DNA from: an uncultured Aquimarina sp.
GTDB lineage: Bacteria; Bacteroidota; Bacteroidia; Flavobacteriales; Flavobacteriaceae
Length of the DNA: 64,000 nucleotides
Direction of reading: 5' to 3'
Assembly: GCF_947492965.1 (NCBI RefSeq)
Contig: NZ_CANLOZ010000014.1
Coordinates: 1 to 64,000 of the forward strand
The notes beneath the pieces were generated by a model. The model was not told where the DNA came from. It searched no databases and saw only the letters and a program-made list of their open reading frames with translations. Below are positions 54,747 to 63,999 of this stretch, one piece after another. Within the stretch, counting starts at the first letter, position 1; each line of letters starts with the position of its first letter. Both the position numbers and the translations under genes were made by a program.

Positions 54747-57700
54747 TTAATTACAACCTTTAGGGTGAAATTTAGGGTTTTTACTTGTTGAATCGATTGT
54801 CTTTTTACCATCTTGGAATTGAACATGTTGTGCTTTTCCTGTATCATCTGTCCATTTGTAATCAACAGTTGCACCAACACCACTTGCACCTCTCATTTTA
54901 CCTTTACAAGAATTACAAGGAGGATATTGTCCTATGATTTCCATTCTTTGTCCAGGTTGTAAAGGTAATTTTTTAACCGCTCTTGCTTCTGTATGTGTTG
55001 CTAAGGTACTTTGTGGAAATCCTAAAGCTTTTTCAGCAGCAGTCATATTACCACTTTGGAATGCTTCGGTATGAATAAGGTTTCCAGAATTATCAAATAC
55101 ATTTACAGTCGCATTGTGAGTTCCTTTTCCTGATCCAAACGCCATAAGACCATTAGGATCGACCCAAAAATTAGAATCGTGTACATAAGCGTAAAGATTA
55201 TCACTACCAGCTAGCCTTATTGGATCCTGCGATATATAAACTCCTTCATCTGGTGAATAATATCTAAATCGATTATAATATAGACCAGTTTCTATATCTT
55301 CATACTGACCCTGATATCTAAATGGACAATCATTCAATGAACCTTTTACAAGTTTACGTACTTTTCCATAAATATCATACTCTACTTGCCAGGTTTTTTC
55401 GCCTCTGCTATTGTACATTTCTACGGGAGTTCCCAGATAATCTGTAATGATAGAGTAGGAGTCTTCTGCTGTAATTTTAGCAGCAGGCTTAAATGTACCT
55501 TCATCAAAAACCCAGGTAATCAGGTTTTCTATAGGTTCGGGTTTACTTTCTGCCAGCATTCCAAATTCATCTACCACCAATTCAGGTCTGTCATTGAGAT
55601 CATAACTCCATTCGTGTAGTGGGACGTTGCCGTCCCATACAAAGCGGGTGATGGAACCTCTCTGTCTACCTGTGGTAGACATCTCTCCTTGAGAAGGAGA
55701 GAAGCCTTTTTGGAAATTTATTTTTGCAGTTCTACGACCTAAAGCATCGTATTCGAATTGCGTAGTGTTGTTTTTAGGGTCGGTCACGGATCGTAGCATC
55801 CCGTTTCCGTACCAATCATAGTCCCAGTTTCCTTTGTTGGTGATCTTAGTGATTAGATTTCCCTCAGCATCATACCTAAATGTATTTCCATCTGCTTCTA
55901 AAAGTTGTCCACCAGTTCCATATTTTCGATCACCTTTGCCTTCCGTTCTGTATAAATTACCCACCTCATCTGGTAATTTGTAATCAAACTGCTTGTTTTC
56001 ATATCGAGCACTAGCCAGATTATTAAATTCGTCATAACTATAGGCTACCGTTCCACGAGTTAATTCGTCGACCATTTTGGTCAATCGATCATTTACATTC
56101 CAAGTATAGGTACGATGACGCATTTCTCGATTACCAGCCGTTACTTTGTGTTGTATCGGTCTACCCGCATGATCATATTCTATATGATTGGTAATACCAC
56201 CAGGAAGTATGCGTTCTACTTCCATACCCAAACTGTTGTGCTCAAATTGTGCGGTCCAAGAACCTCTCTGTCCACTTTGGGTGGACATCTCTCCTTCGGA
56301 AGGAGAGAAGCTTTTAAAAGAAACAGCAGCATTCATTTCTTCAATCAAGCCAAGTTTATTTCTAGTTAGGGCAATATTAGCACCTAGACTACTGGTAATG
56401 TTTGTACGATTGCTTAGTGCATCGTATTCACTTTCTACAATATGACCGTCTTGCTTTTCGGCAATGATTCGTCCCGCAGAATCTCTGATGAGTTGTACAT
56501 GGCTATGTTCGTTGATAGCTTCTGTTAAATTACCATTGAGATCATAACTATAGGTTTCCCAAGTACCATCACTATGTTCTGCTCTTGTAATTCGCCCGTT
56601 ATAATCATATTCGTACTCTGTATATTTATCATCTGGTCGATTTACTCTTAATACTTTTCCTGCGCGATCACGATCATATTTTCTGGTCAATCCATCAAAA
56701 CCAATTTCTCTAATGATTTCTCCCTTTTCATTTCTAGAAAAACGATAGTATTCATTATGCTCGTTGGTAATAGTGTTTAACTGTTCTTCGGTATCGTACT
56801 TAAAAAATACTTTCCTGCCATTTTCTTCTCGCATTTTAAGGCTTCCCATTGGCGTATAGTCAAAATTAACTTCACGTTTCTTTTGATCAATGGTTTGTAT
56901 TACCTCATCATAAGCGTTGTATTTTAGTTTTACGAGATTGGTATCTGCTTGTCGTATTTGGTAAATACGATCTAATTCATCGTAGAAGAATTGCTGCTGG
57001 TGATCTTCAGAATTTTTAGTGTGTAAACATCTTCCCCAAGCATCATATTCCCAATGAGATTCTGCTCCATTTGGTAATGTTAACTTGTGTAAGTTATGAT
57101 CTTTGTCATACGCAAGTTTAGTCCGATTACCAGCATTGTCTCTTACTTCATCGATCAGTCCTTGCTCATTATATTCAAAGGAAGTAACACCTCCATCCAA
57201 TCCAATCACAGCATGTAGACGATCATTTTCAAAAGTTTTTACTACGGATCCACCAGCAGGATCTTTGGTAAGCACCAATCTATCTTTTTCGTCATATACA
57301 AATCCAATAACAGAACCATCTGGCTGATGTAATCCAGTAAGATTTCCGCGTTCGTCATAACTATATCCTGTAATGTTTCCTTCTTCATCGATATCCCGAT
57401 ACGGTTCCATATATGGAGTATATTCATGAAAAATATGATCTCCCATTGGATCGGTTACTTGTGTACAAAGATTTAGATTGTTGAAATAATAAATACTTTC
57501 TTGTTCTAAAGAATTGGTAACAATATTGTATCCTTTATGATATTCGATACTACCAGATAGAATACCACCATCTCCCCAAGTTCTGATACATTTAGCTCCC
57601 GTGGTTTTTCCATCATATTCCCAATAGAACGCTTGACCATTACGGTCTGTTTTCTTAACCATTAGATGATTTTCATATTCCATCACCGTTTTTTGATCCA

Positions 57701-58928
57701 ATGCATCAATGAGTTCGGTTAAATCTCCTTCTTTGTTGTAGTTATATCTAACGAGTGTTCTGGTTTCTCCTTGGTGTGTTGCTGTTATTTCGGTAACTCT
57801 ATTGTCTTCATCTAATTCTAAATTAATCCTTCTACCTGCAGTATCAATGATTTGCTTTAACTGATAAACCGCATTATATACAAATTGAATTTCGAAACCT
57901 TCAGGATTTCTTAAACTAGTAGGTTTATATAGAGAGTCAGTAAATTTTGTAAACGTATAGGTCTGTTGTGTTTGATGATCGGTAACTTCATAGGTACGAC
58001 CATTGATGAAAGTGAGTGTTAGTTTTTCAGTTCTGTTATAAGACGATTCATTTTCTACAAGTAGCATTGGGAAAGAAGTAATTCTCCCATCGGGTAAACG
58101 CATTACAATACTATCTTCGTCATAGTCTACGTGCAAGGCAAGGTCATAGTTGCAATGCATTCCGTATCCCATAATGCCTTCATAGGCAGAATCTGAGTAC
58201 CAATTTCGTTCCCAACGAATAGGAATTGGTCCGGCAATACTAAAATCTTCACCTTCGTACACCATCCGACCTGTAACAAGATCTACAGGTTCGAATCCCA
58301 TTTTACACATTTTTTTACTAAGACCTTGTGTGGCAGGGAACTTTTTTAATACTTTATGATTTAATTTTGTTAGTCCTTTTCCGGCACCTTTCATCAACGC
58401 GCCAAAGCCATAAGACATTACTAGAGCCATTAACATTCCCATTAAATCCGGAGCGTAAGGTCCACCAACATTTACAGGTTTTCCCATGGGCATAGGAATA
58501 CTCATCGACGATGGTAGGTATAAACTAGGAACAGGTTTCATCTTTTTTCCTGGAGTAGCAGTTAATGGCATCCCAATATCATTACAGGTCATGGTCATAT
58601 ATCCTGCTGGTGTAAAGTAAGAATCTTCTACACTTACTTTGGTACTTCCAAAAAAGTTCATGGAATCATGTCCAATCATAGGAGCCATGGCAAAGGGACC
58701 ACCCATTGGTATGTGGATCACAGTACCGATCATACCAGCTGTACCACTATTTCCTTTTGGTACACAATTTACATTTACCGTAGACCCAATAATAGGAACA
58801 TAATCCATAGGATCTATTACCATTCCAACATATGGATAGGGTAATGGAGTAGGAATTCCTGGCGGAAGTACAGTGATATGTATATCAATTCCGATGACAG
58901 GAGTAAAATGTTTACTAGCTAATAACAT
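54747..58928 (-). CDS. PAAR-Rhs type VI effector with C-terminal deaminase toxin
   Basis: A 1393-residue T6SS effector. A PAAR-like domain (about 1-150, Pro/Gly-rich, GTVIHIPMGGPFAMAPMIGH) caps the VgrG spike. A hydrophobic segment (about 165-190) is followed by DUF6531 (about 205-290, PVDLVTGRMVYEGEDF) and the YD-repeat shell (about 330-1240), ending [15 protein letters not shown] and WVDPNGL. The toxin (about 1263-1393) has THTEARAVK and YPPCNSCKGKM, the HxE and PCxxC zinc motifs of the cytidine deaminase fold; it looks like a Pput_2613-type deaminase acting on DNA, RNA or nucleotides. Two in-frame palindromic inserts (FSPSEGEMST; FSPSQGEMST) interrupt the shell. Immunity gene adjoins. Confidence 0.85.
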   Translation of the reverse strand: MLLASKHFTPVIGIDIHITVLPPGIPTPLPYPYVGMVIDPMDYVPIIGSTVNVNCVPKGNSGTAGMIGTVIHIPMGGPFAMAPMIGHDSMNFFGSTKVSVEDSYFTPAGYMTMTCNDIGMPLTATPGKKMKPVPSLYLPSSMSIPMPMGKPVNVGGPYAPDLMGMLMALVMSYGFGALMKGAGKGLTKLNHKVLKKFPATQGLSKKMCKMGFEPVDLVTGRMVYEGEDFSIAGPIPIRWERNWYSDSAYEGIMGYGMHCNYDLALHVDYDEDSIVMRLPDGRITSFPMLLVENESSYNRTEKLTLTFINGRTYEVTDHQTQQTYTFTKFTDSLYKPTSLRNPEGFEIQFVYNAVYQLKQIIDTAGRRINLELDEDNRVTEITATHQGETRTLVRYNYNKEGDLTELIDALDQKTVMEYENHLMVKKTDRNGQAFYWEYDGKTTGAKCIRTWGDGGILSGSIEYHKGYNIVTNSLEQESIYYFNNLNLCTQVTDPMGDHIFHEYTPYMEPYRDIDEEGNITGYSYDERGNLTGLHQPDGSVIGFVYDEKDRLVLTKDPAGGSVVKTFENDRLHAVIGLDGGVTSFEYNEQGLIDEVRDNAGNRTKLAYDKDHNLHKLTLPNGAESHWEYDAWGRCLHTKNSEDHQQQFFYDELDRIYQIRQADTNLVKLKYNAYDEVIQTIDQKKREVNFDYTPMGSLKMREENGRKVFFKYDTEEQLNTITNEHNEYYRFSRNEKGEIIREIGFDGLTRKYDRDRAGKVLRVNRPDDKYTEYEYDYNGRITRAEHSDGTWETYSYDLNGNLTEAINEHSHVQLIRDSAGRIIAEKQDGHIVESEYDALSNRTNITSSLGANIALTRNKLGLIEEMNAAVSFKSFSPSEGEMSTQSGQRGSWTAQFEHNSLGMEVERILPGGITNHIEYDHAGRPIQHKVTAGNREMRHRTYTWNVNDRLTKMVDELTRGTVAYSYDEFNNLASARYENKQFDYKLPDEVGNLYRTEGKGDRKYGTGGQLLEADGNTFRYDAEGNLITKITNKGNWDYDWYGNGMLRSVTDPKNNTTQFEYDALGRRTAKINFQKGFSPSQGEMSTTGRQRGSITRFVWDGNVPLHEWSYDLNDRPELVVDEFGMLAESKPEPIENLITWVFDEGTFKPAAKITAEDSYSIITDYLGTPVEMYNSRGEKTWQVEYDIYGKVRKLVKGSLNDCPFRYQGQYEDIETGLYYNRFRYYSPDEGVYISQDPIRLAGSDNLYAYVHDSNFWVDPNGLMAFGSGKGTHNATVNVFDNSGNLIHTEAFQSGNMTAAEKALGFPQSTLATHTEARAVKKLPLQPGQRMEIIGQYPPCNSCKGKMRGASGVGATVDYKWTDDTGKAQHVQFQDGKKTIDSTSKNPKFHPKGCN
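55653..55710. repeat. In-frame double-hairpin element, copy B
   Basis: Two hairpins in tandem within rhs: TGTCTAC-CTGTG-GTAGACA (55663-55681) and TCTCTCCTT-GAG-AAGGAGAGA (55682-55702). It encodes about FSPSQGEMSTTGRQRGS without breaking the frame. Its sequence matches copy A elsewhere in the same gene, and a decayed relative lies at 52681-52735. Confidence 0.7.
56259..56316. repeat. In-frame double-hairpin element, copy A
   Basis: TGTCCAC-TTTGG-GTGGACA (56269-56287) then TCTCTCCTT-CGG-AAGGAGAGA (56288-56308). It encodes FSPSEGEMSTQSGQRGS in frame. Relative to copy B, the first stem has C to T on one arm and the matching G to A on the other, so pairing is kept, and only loops differ in the second. 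Confidence 0.7.
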
Positions 58929-58930
58929 AT

Positions 58931-60292
58931 CTAAAACCAGTTTAAAATTGAAAGACTCTTTTTTTCCATTTCTTTACGATGTGCTTCTACATTTGTTCTC
59001 CATTGTTCTCCTTCGATTTCTTTCATAAAAACATCAACAGATTCACATTCGTTTAGATCTCTACTCTTTTCGCATAGATTGTAATAGTCTGCTGCGATAT
59101 ATGCCATACAAGTTGATTTTATCAATTCTGGAGCTAAAGAAACTCCATATTGATACGCTTCAGTAACAACAGTTGCATAGCGTTTTTTATCTCTTTTTTT
59201 AATCACATTATATCCTAGCCACCAAGCGGTTAATGCTTGCGGACCAAAGCCAAATTCTATAGAAGTTTCAGCTTGTTTACAAAACAAATCTGCTGCTAGA
59301 TCCTTTTGTTTTTGTAATTGCTTACAGCTTGCTTGATATCCATAGGTTTGCACGATAATCGGTTTGCAATTATCTTCTCCACCAGACAGTCCTTGTTTTG
59401 CGATAGCCATTGCTTTTTGCAGTAGTTCATCAATAGCTTCATATTCTTTAAAATTAAAAAGCATACCCGCATAAATCACATGAGCTGTTGCAAATGCAGA
59501 CTTACTACCAGATTTCTGAGTGATCATTAGTCCTTTCTTTCCCCATGTATGAAGTCGTGGTAAATTCTTTTTGGTAACGCTTTTAGACATTTCGATCATA
59601 CATTGTCTAAATTGAACTTCGGGATCATTAGGATCTCCTGCAGCAGCGATTTTATTAATAGCTCCTTGTAAATCTATAGGAACAGCTAAAGACTTTACAA
59701 TATCTGAATGTGTTTTGACGAGATTGTCAAAATATCGTTCTTCTACATAATCAAAGAACATAATCCTAACCTTATCCGGTAATCCTAGCTGTATCAAATG
59801 GTCAATCCATTTTTCATAATCTTTGGTTTCCTCTACAGAATATGGATACAAAGACAATGCTAGATGTAATTGAGGATTTGGCATCGCTTTTTGGAACGTA
59901 CTTAACATTTCCAGCAATAGAAGATTATGATCTGTATCTTCATTTTCTAGTTTGGTCTCATATTCAGAAATATTCCAATCGAATTTTAAATCTCGTGCAT
60001 TAAGTTCTTTCTGTAGTTCTTTATCCTTTTTAAAAGTTTCGATCCAATCTTTAATCAGATTTCTACTATGAGTTTCTTTATTTTCAAAAGCTGTTAATAA
60101 TACAATAGGAACATCTGGCAAACCACCATTGGGAGTGGATTCTAAACGCAGAAACCCTTCATATAGTCTAGCTTGATCTGGTTTGATTAACCATCGTACC
60201 AACTGTATATGATTATTTGGAGTTACCTCATCTATCCATTTTTGTTGAATGGTAGTGATAAGTTGCGCTATGGGATTGTGTTCATTATTCAT
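58931..60292 (-). CDS. Candidate T6SS effector adaptor/chaperone
   Basis: A 453-residue cytoplasmic protein between vgrG (6 nt away) and rhs (2 nt away). The N-terminal half (about 1-190) is alpha/beta with HIQLVRWLIKPDQARLYEGF and LPDVPIVLLTAFENKETHS; the C-terminal half (about 230-450) is all-helical and TPR-like (FATAHVIYAGMLFNFKEYEA; LAADLFCKQAETSIEFGFG). I do not recognise a named family; it is not obviously DUF4123 or DUF1795 (EagR). Its position, exactly where other T6SSs place effector adaptors, suggests that it loads the Rhs protein onto VgrG. That is inference. Confidence 0.6.
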   Translation of the reverse strand: MNNEHNPIAQLITTIQQKWIDEVTPNNHIQLVRWLIKPDQARLYEGFLRLESTPNGGLPDVPIVLLTAFENKETHSRNLIKDWIETFKKDKELQKELNARDLKFDWNISEYETKLENEDTDHNLLLLEMLSTFQKAMPNPQLHLALSLYPYSVEETKDYEKWIDHLIQLGLPDKVRIMFFDYVEERYFDNLVKTHSDIVKSLAVPIDLQGAINKIAAAGDPNDPEVQFRQCMIEMSKSVTKKNLPRLHTWGKKGLMITQKSGSKSAFATAHVIYAGMLFNFKEYEAIDELLQKAMAIAKQGLSGGEDNCKPIIVQTYGYQASCKQLQKQKDLAADLFCKQAETSIEFGFGPQALTAWWLGYNVIKKRDKKRYATVVTEAYQYGVSLAPELIKSTCMAYIAADYYNLCEKSRDLNECESVDVFMKEIEGEQWRTNVEAHRKEMEKKSLSILNWF

Positions 60293-60298
60293 GATTAA

Positions 60299-62086
60299 TT
60301 ACCCACAATTAAGATTTAACAATCCTCCTTTTACATTGGTCATGGTAGTACCATCGATATCGGTCATCCCTTTACTCGTCAGTTTTAGTTCTGCTTTTCC
60401 TTCTACTAGTGTACTCGGTGCACCCACTTCTACTTTTGCAGCACTATTGATAGTAACTTTAGAGCTACCGTCGTTTAGAATTTCTTTAGACTTAACGTTT
60501 ACATTGTTTTTACCATCGATATTTACCGTTTCTTCTGCATTGATATTGATCTCTTTAGAAGAAAAATTAATTTTTTCTGGAGCGCTAATGTTTATTTCTT
60601 TTTTAGAAGTATCCAGAATGATAGAATTGCCATTTTTATCGGTTATGGTAATGGTTTCCTTTCCGTCTTCATCAGAAAAGGATAGGGTATGACCTCCTCG
60701 AGTTTTGATAGCTTTGATATCATTTTTCTCAGTCTTCCAATCTCCTGCATTACTACCTCCTGTAAACAGAGCTCCCATTACATATGGTCTCTCGGCGTTT
60801 CCTCCTTCAAATCCAACGATTACTTCTTCTCCTTTTTCTGGTGTAAACTGAAAACCTTTACCACCGCCAGCATGAGGTGTTAGTACACGTAACCATGGCG
60901 TTTCTTCTCCGCTTGCTTTTTGCCAAGGGAACTGCACTTTTATTCTGCTCATTCCTTCAGGATCCGAATTATCCATAACAGTGGCTACCTGAGATTCACT
61001 TTTTGGAAAAGCCATCATATTGGTATTTGGATAGACATCTAAATCTGCAGTAACTCCAATAAAATTATTTTGGTACTTACCATTTTCTGTAGAACTATGA
61101 GAAACACTAATGATTCTAAAACTACCATAATCGGTTTGTTCTCCTTTAATTTTGATGACTTGTCCAATGTTAACACCAGGGTTATCACTTACACCTTGTA
61201 CCTGAACTTGTCTGATTTCGGCAGCTTTCTTTTGCTGTTCTACGTGTGTGTCTAATCTCTTCTTTAATTGTGGATCGTAATATGAGTTTACATAGATGCT
61301 TGTTTCTTTGGCAAAAATAGCTTCACTTTTTTGACTGGTAAACCCATTAAAACCATTTACTCCAGAATTCACCTGAGCGGTAGTCATTTCGTGCTGCTCG
61401 TCTGTTAGATAATCATTCGTAAAATACTTGAAGTTATTAGGAGTAGGGCGAAGGTTAATAGAAAACTCCTGTAAATCATGGCCATAATTTAACTCTACAG
61501 TTTCTTTATCTTCTGGTTGTCCGAATACTAATTTGCTTCCATCATAAAAGAACCATTCACTGTATTGAGCTGCCAGTCGGCTAGCATATTCAAAAGCACT
61601 TTCATTATGCTGCACACTATAATGAAGGCTTTCTGAATTGTTAGGACTGATTGTAGTTTCCAACTTTGATTTGTCATAGCCTTGAAATGTTTTATCTAAT
61701 ATTTCAGATAGTCCAACGTCGCTATGGGAATCATAATGTGGTCCATCATCAGTAATGATGCTACAAGAATGTGCCTTGATAGAAACCATATCACCATTTT
61801 GTTGATGAAATCCTTTGGTATTGCTTACGGAAGTTACAATACCTTTAAACTCTAGTTCTTTATATCCATTAGCGGTATCTAAAGAGGCTATTTTAATGGT
61901 TAGGATTTCTCCTAGGTAATTTTTGCTCTCCGAAGCAATTTCTCCTGAAACACCTTCTAATACATCCATTCTACAGATTAGTTCCAGAACGTGATGCGCA
62001 TCAATCTCTTGATGAAGCATTAATCTTTTGTAAGCTTTAATAGGAGTTCCTCCTATGAAAATTTGAGTGTTTGATTGCAGCGCCAT
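60299..62086 (-). CDS. vgrG: Type VI secretion spike protein VgrG (TssI)
   Basis: A 595-residue spike protein. The N-terminal gp27-like part (about 1-370) includes HHVLELICRMDVLEG, YHSVQHNESAFEYASRLAAQ-like helices (ESAFEYASRLAAQYSEWFFY) and the OB-fold. The gp5-like region (about 375-470) has IKVQFPWQKASGEETPWLRV, HAGGGKGFQFTPEKGEEVIV and GNAERPYVMGALF. The C-terminal needle (about 480-595) is a beta-helix with repeated strands (KEINISAPEKINFSSKEINI). It lacks a C-terminal effector extension and would carry the PAAR-Rhs effector. First gene of the vgrG-adaptor-rhs-immunity operon. Confidence 0.93.
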   Translation of the reverse strand: MALQSNTQIFIGGTPIKAYKRLMLHQEIDAHHVLELICRMDVLEGVSGEIASESKNYLGEILTIKIASLDTANGYKELEFKGIVTSVSNTKGFHQQNGDMVSIKAHSCSIITDDGPHYDSHSDVGLSEILDKTFQGYDKSKLETTISPNNSESLHYSVQHNESAFEYASRLAAQYSEWFFYDGSKLVFGQPEDKETVELNYGHDLQEFSINLRPTPNNFKYFTNDYLTDEQHEMTTAQVNSGVNGFNGFTSQKSEAIFAKETSIYVNSYYDPQLKKRLDTHVEQQKKAAEIRQVQVQGVSDNPGVNIGQVIKIKGEQTDYGSFRIISVSHSSTENGKYQNNFIGVTADLDVYPNTNMMAFPKSESQVATVMDNSDPEGMSRIKVQFPWQKASGEETPWLRVLTPHAGGGKGFQFTPEKGEEVIVGFEGGNAERPYVMGALFTGGSNAGDWKTEKNDIKAIKTRGGHTLSFSDEDGKETITITDKNGNSIILDTSKKEINISAPEKINFSSKEININAEETVNIDGKNNVNVKSKEILNDGSSKVTINSAAKVEVGAPSTLVEGKAELKLTSKGMTDIDGTTMTNVKGGLLNLNCG

Positions 62087-62491
62087 GATTTAGTTATTTA
62101 TGTTGGTTGTATTCTATAATACTACTAACGAAATTTTCTTTATCGTGTTTATATATTAGTATACGATTGGTATACTGAGTTAACATTTTAGACGGTTCAA
62201 TCGATTTGGGGAAGAAATTGATACATCGAACCGAATAATAGACTTCTTTATGTTATCAAAAATAGTACCTAACTATTCCTATATAAAAATACTTAATTTT
62301 TTAAGAGTGATGTAGTTACCTATGTTATTTTTATGTTTTCCTACATAAAAATGGGTGTTTTTCCCCATTACATTACGTCTTTGTTATTAGATACAAATGG
62401 TCGCGAAATTGTTACCCTTTTTTGAGAAGAAAATGGTATTTGGGTATCATATATGGGATAAATAATGATAGAGTAGAGGTGAGATTGTATT
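62087..62491. other. Intergenic region upstream of vgrG
   Basis: This 405-bp AT-rich stretch has no supported gene. It holds an inverted repeat AGTATAC-GATTG-GTATACT (62158-62176), and on the minus strand a TATTTTTG element (62257-62264) that could be the -7 of a vgrG promoter with a leader of about 165 nt containing that repeat. No -33 TTG is seen at proper spacing. Confidence 0.45.
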
Positions 62492-63001
62492 CTATCCAGG
62501 TAATAATCTTCGTTTTAAATCTACTTCTATCCATTGGATAAATAATTCCTCGAAGTATTGAATTTTATCTGGGCAACCTCTTTGAAAATCGTCGCAGGAT
62601 ATTCTTTTGGTGTTTTGATTATATATAATAGTAATTTCCAAAAGACTATTATCTGTTGTTTCACTACTGTAGTGATCAGAACTGTTCAATACGTTATGTG
62701 TAATGATATAAGCTAACAAACTATCTTTTTGCTTTTTTGAAATATGTTTTACAATTTTTTTGGAGTAAGTACTATCTTTTTTAAAACCTTCTTTGGATGG
62801 ATGATAAGTAAGTACGGTATCTCTTAAACTAAAACTATCATATTCAAAAGCACCTCTATCTACATATATTTCTAAACGAGCTGTTGGTTTATCTGTACCT
62901 GTTGGATTACTTTGTTGTGTTGCTTTTTTGCATCCAGAAATTATAGTTAATACTGATATTGAGGTTGTTATAAGTGTTTTGAAAATTTGAGACTTATTCA
63001 T
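62492..63001 (-). CDS. Hypothetical lipoprotein
   Basis: A 169-residue lipoprotein with lipobox TIISGC in MNKSQIFKTLITTSISVLTI-like leader. The mature region includes LEIYVDRGAFEYDSFSLRD, a Lys-rich stretch, ISCDDFQRGCPDKIQYFEEL and WIEVDLKRRLLPG. I do not recognise a family. It stands between the effector island and another secreted gene, and might be an envelope protein of the same region, but nothing in the sequence ties it to T6SS. Confidence 0.65.
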   Translation of the reverse strand: MNKSQIFKTLITTSISVLTIISGCKKATQQSNPTGTDKPTARLEIYVDRGAFEYDSFSLRDTVLTYHPSKEGFKKDSTYSKKIVKHISKKQKDSLLAYIITHNVLNSSDHYSSETTDNSLLEITIIYNQNTKRISCDDFQRGCPDKIQYFEELFIQWIEVDLKRRLLPG

Positions 63002-63102
63002 GTCACTAAGATATTCTTTTTGTACACTACTTTTTAAAATACATTGTATTGTTTTTTCATCTTGGATGATCTAAGATCTTTTTGATGTTAAAAAAGTAAT
63101 GA

Positions 63103-63672
63103 TTAACATGGAAAGAAATAACAGAGTTCTTTTAATTTTTTGTTATGAAAGGTAAAGATATAGAGATCATCAGATAGGGGATGAGTCTTCATAAGAATAG
63201 TAATGATTCCATCTTTTTCATGATCTCTATTTTTTGTAAAAGACACTGGGAAATCTTCTTCGAAATTTAACAGTGTATAATTTTTTGAAAAAATAACCTT
63301 CTTATGTTTAATGGTAAAATTGGAAAGCTCTACATCTATTTTCCTGAATGCATATTCAGTTTTTGAGACTTCAATTTCCCAATGTAAGTACTTCCATATT
63401 TCATCAGAGTCTTCTAGAATAGCTCCACAATCATCTATTTGCTTTTGCACAGTATTAGGTTTTCCAATAAAAGATTTTAGAACTACTATTTCTCCTTCTA
63501 ACGGATATTTACTGTTTACATATAAAGTTTCAGATAAATATTCAACTTCAGGTTGTTGAAACAAAATGGTATCTCCTTTAATTCGAGAATGAGTTGGTTT
63601 TGTATTTATATTACTTATACAAACCGTAGAAAGTAATATGATTAAAAATAGTGTGATATATGTTGTTTTCAT
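63103..63672 (-). CDS. Hypothetical secreted protein
   Basis: A 189-residue protein with signal peptide (MKTTYITLFLIILLSTVCIS). The mature part is beta-rich (LSETLYVNSKYPLEGEIVVL; YAFRKIDVELSNFTIKHKKV; DLYIFTFHNKKLKELCYFFP) with two late Cys. I do not recognise a family. It lies about 100 nt from the lipoprotein gene downstream and 33 nt from the partial gene at the right edge, so all three may be one unit. Confidence 0.65.
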   Translation of the reverse strand: MKTTYITLFLIILLSTVCISNINTKPTHSRIKGDTILFQQPEVEYLSETLYVNSKYPLEGEIVVLKSFIGKPNTVQKQIDDCGAILEDSDEIWKYLHWEIEVSKTEYAFRKIDVELSNFTIKHKKVIFSKNYTLLNFEEDFPVSFTKNRDHEKDGIITILMKTHPLSDDLYIFTFHNKKLKELCYFFPC

Positions 63673-63705
63673 CTACTTCTATTTGTGAATTATTAACCAT
63701 CGAAA

Positions 63706-63999
63706 TCACCAACCACCGATTGTTTCTCGTTCTTTTTGTTGTTCTTTAGTGGCTTCTGGAGTTTTTATATCGCTTGGATATAGAGGTTTTGGAAACCCAG
63801 ACGCTTTGCGACGTTCATAATCTTGTTGTCGGAATTGATCGAAGACATCAACAGGTGGTAATGGCCTATTTTTATCCATATACCATACGTAGAATGACCA
63901 GATACTTAACAGTAAATTTTCTTGACTTGGATACTCTAGGTCTTTATAAATCTTTGTTCTGAAAAAGAAACCATAATTGGTTATTGATAGATAACAGAA
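63706..63999 (-). CDS. Partial gene, 3' end only
   Basis: On the minus strand an open frame enters from the right edge and ends at TGA (63706-63708). The visible 97 codons read YGFFFRTKIYKDLEYPSQEN, LLLSIWSFYVWYMDKNRPL, then a Pro/Lys-rich tail (KASGFPKPLYPSDIKTPEA) ending TIGGW. The aromatic segment could be part of a membrane protein. The start lies outside the window. Not recognised. Confidence 0.55.
   Translation of the reverse strand, partial: FCYLSITNYGFFFRTKIYKDLEYPSQENLLLSIWSFYVWYMDKNRPLPPVDVFDQFRQQDYERRKASGFPKPLYPSDIKTPEATKEQQKERETIGGW

Noticed and set aside
63774-63962. Plus-strand small gene at the right edge
   Set aside because: It is antisense to a longer minus-strand frame that enters from the edge and has better protein character.
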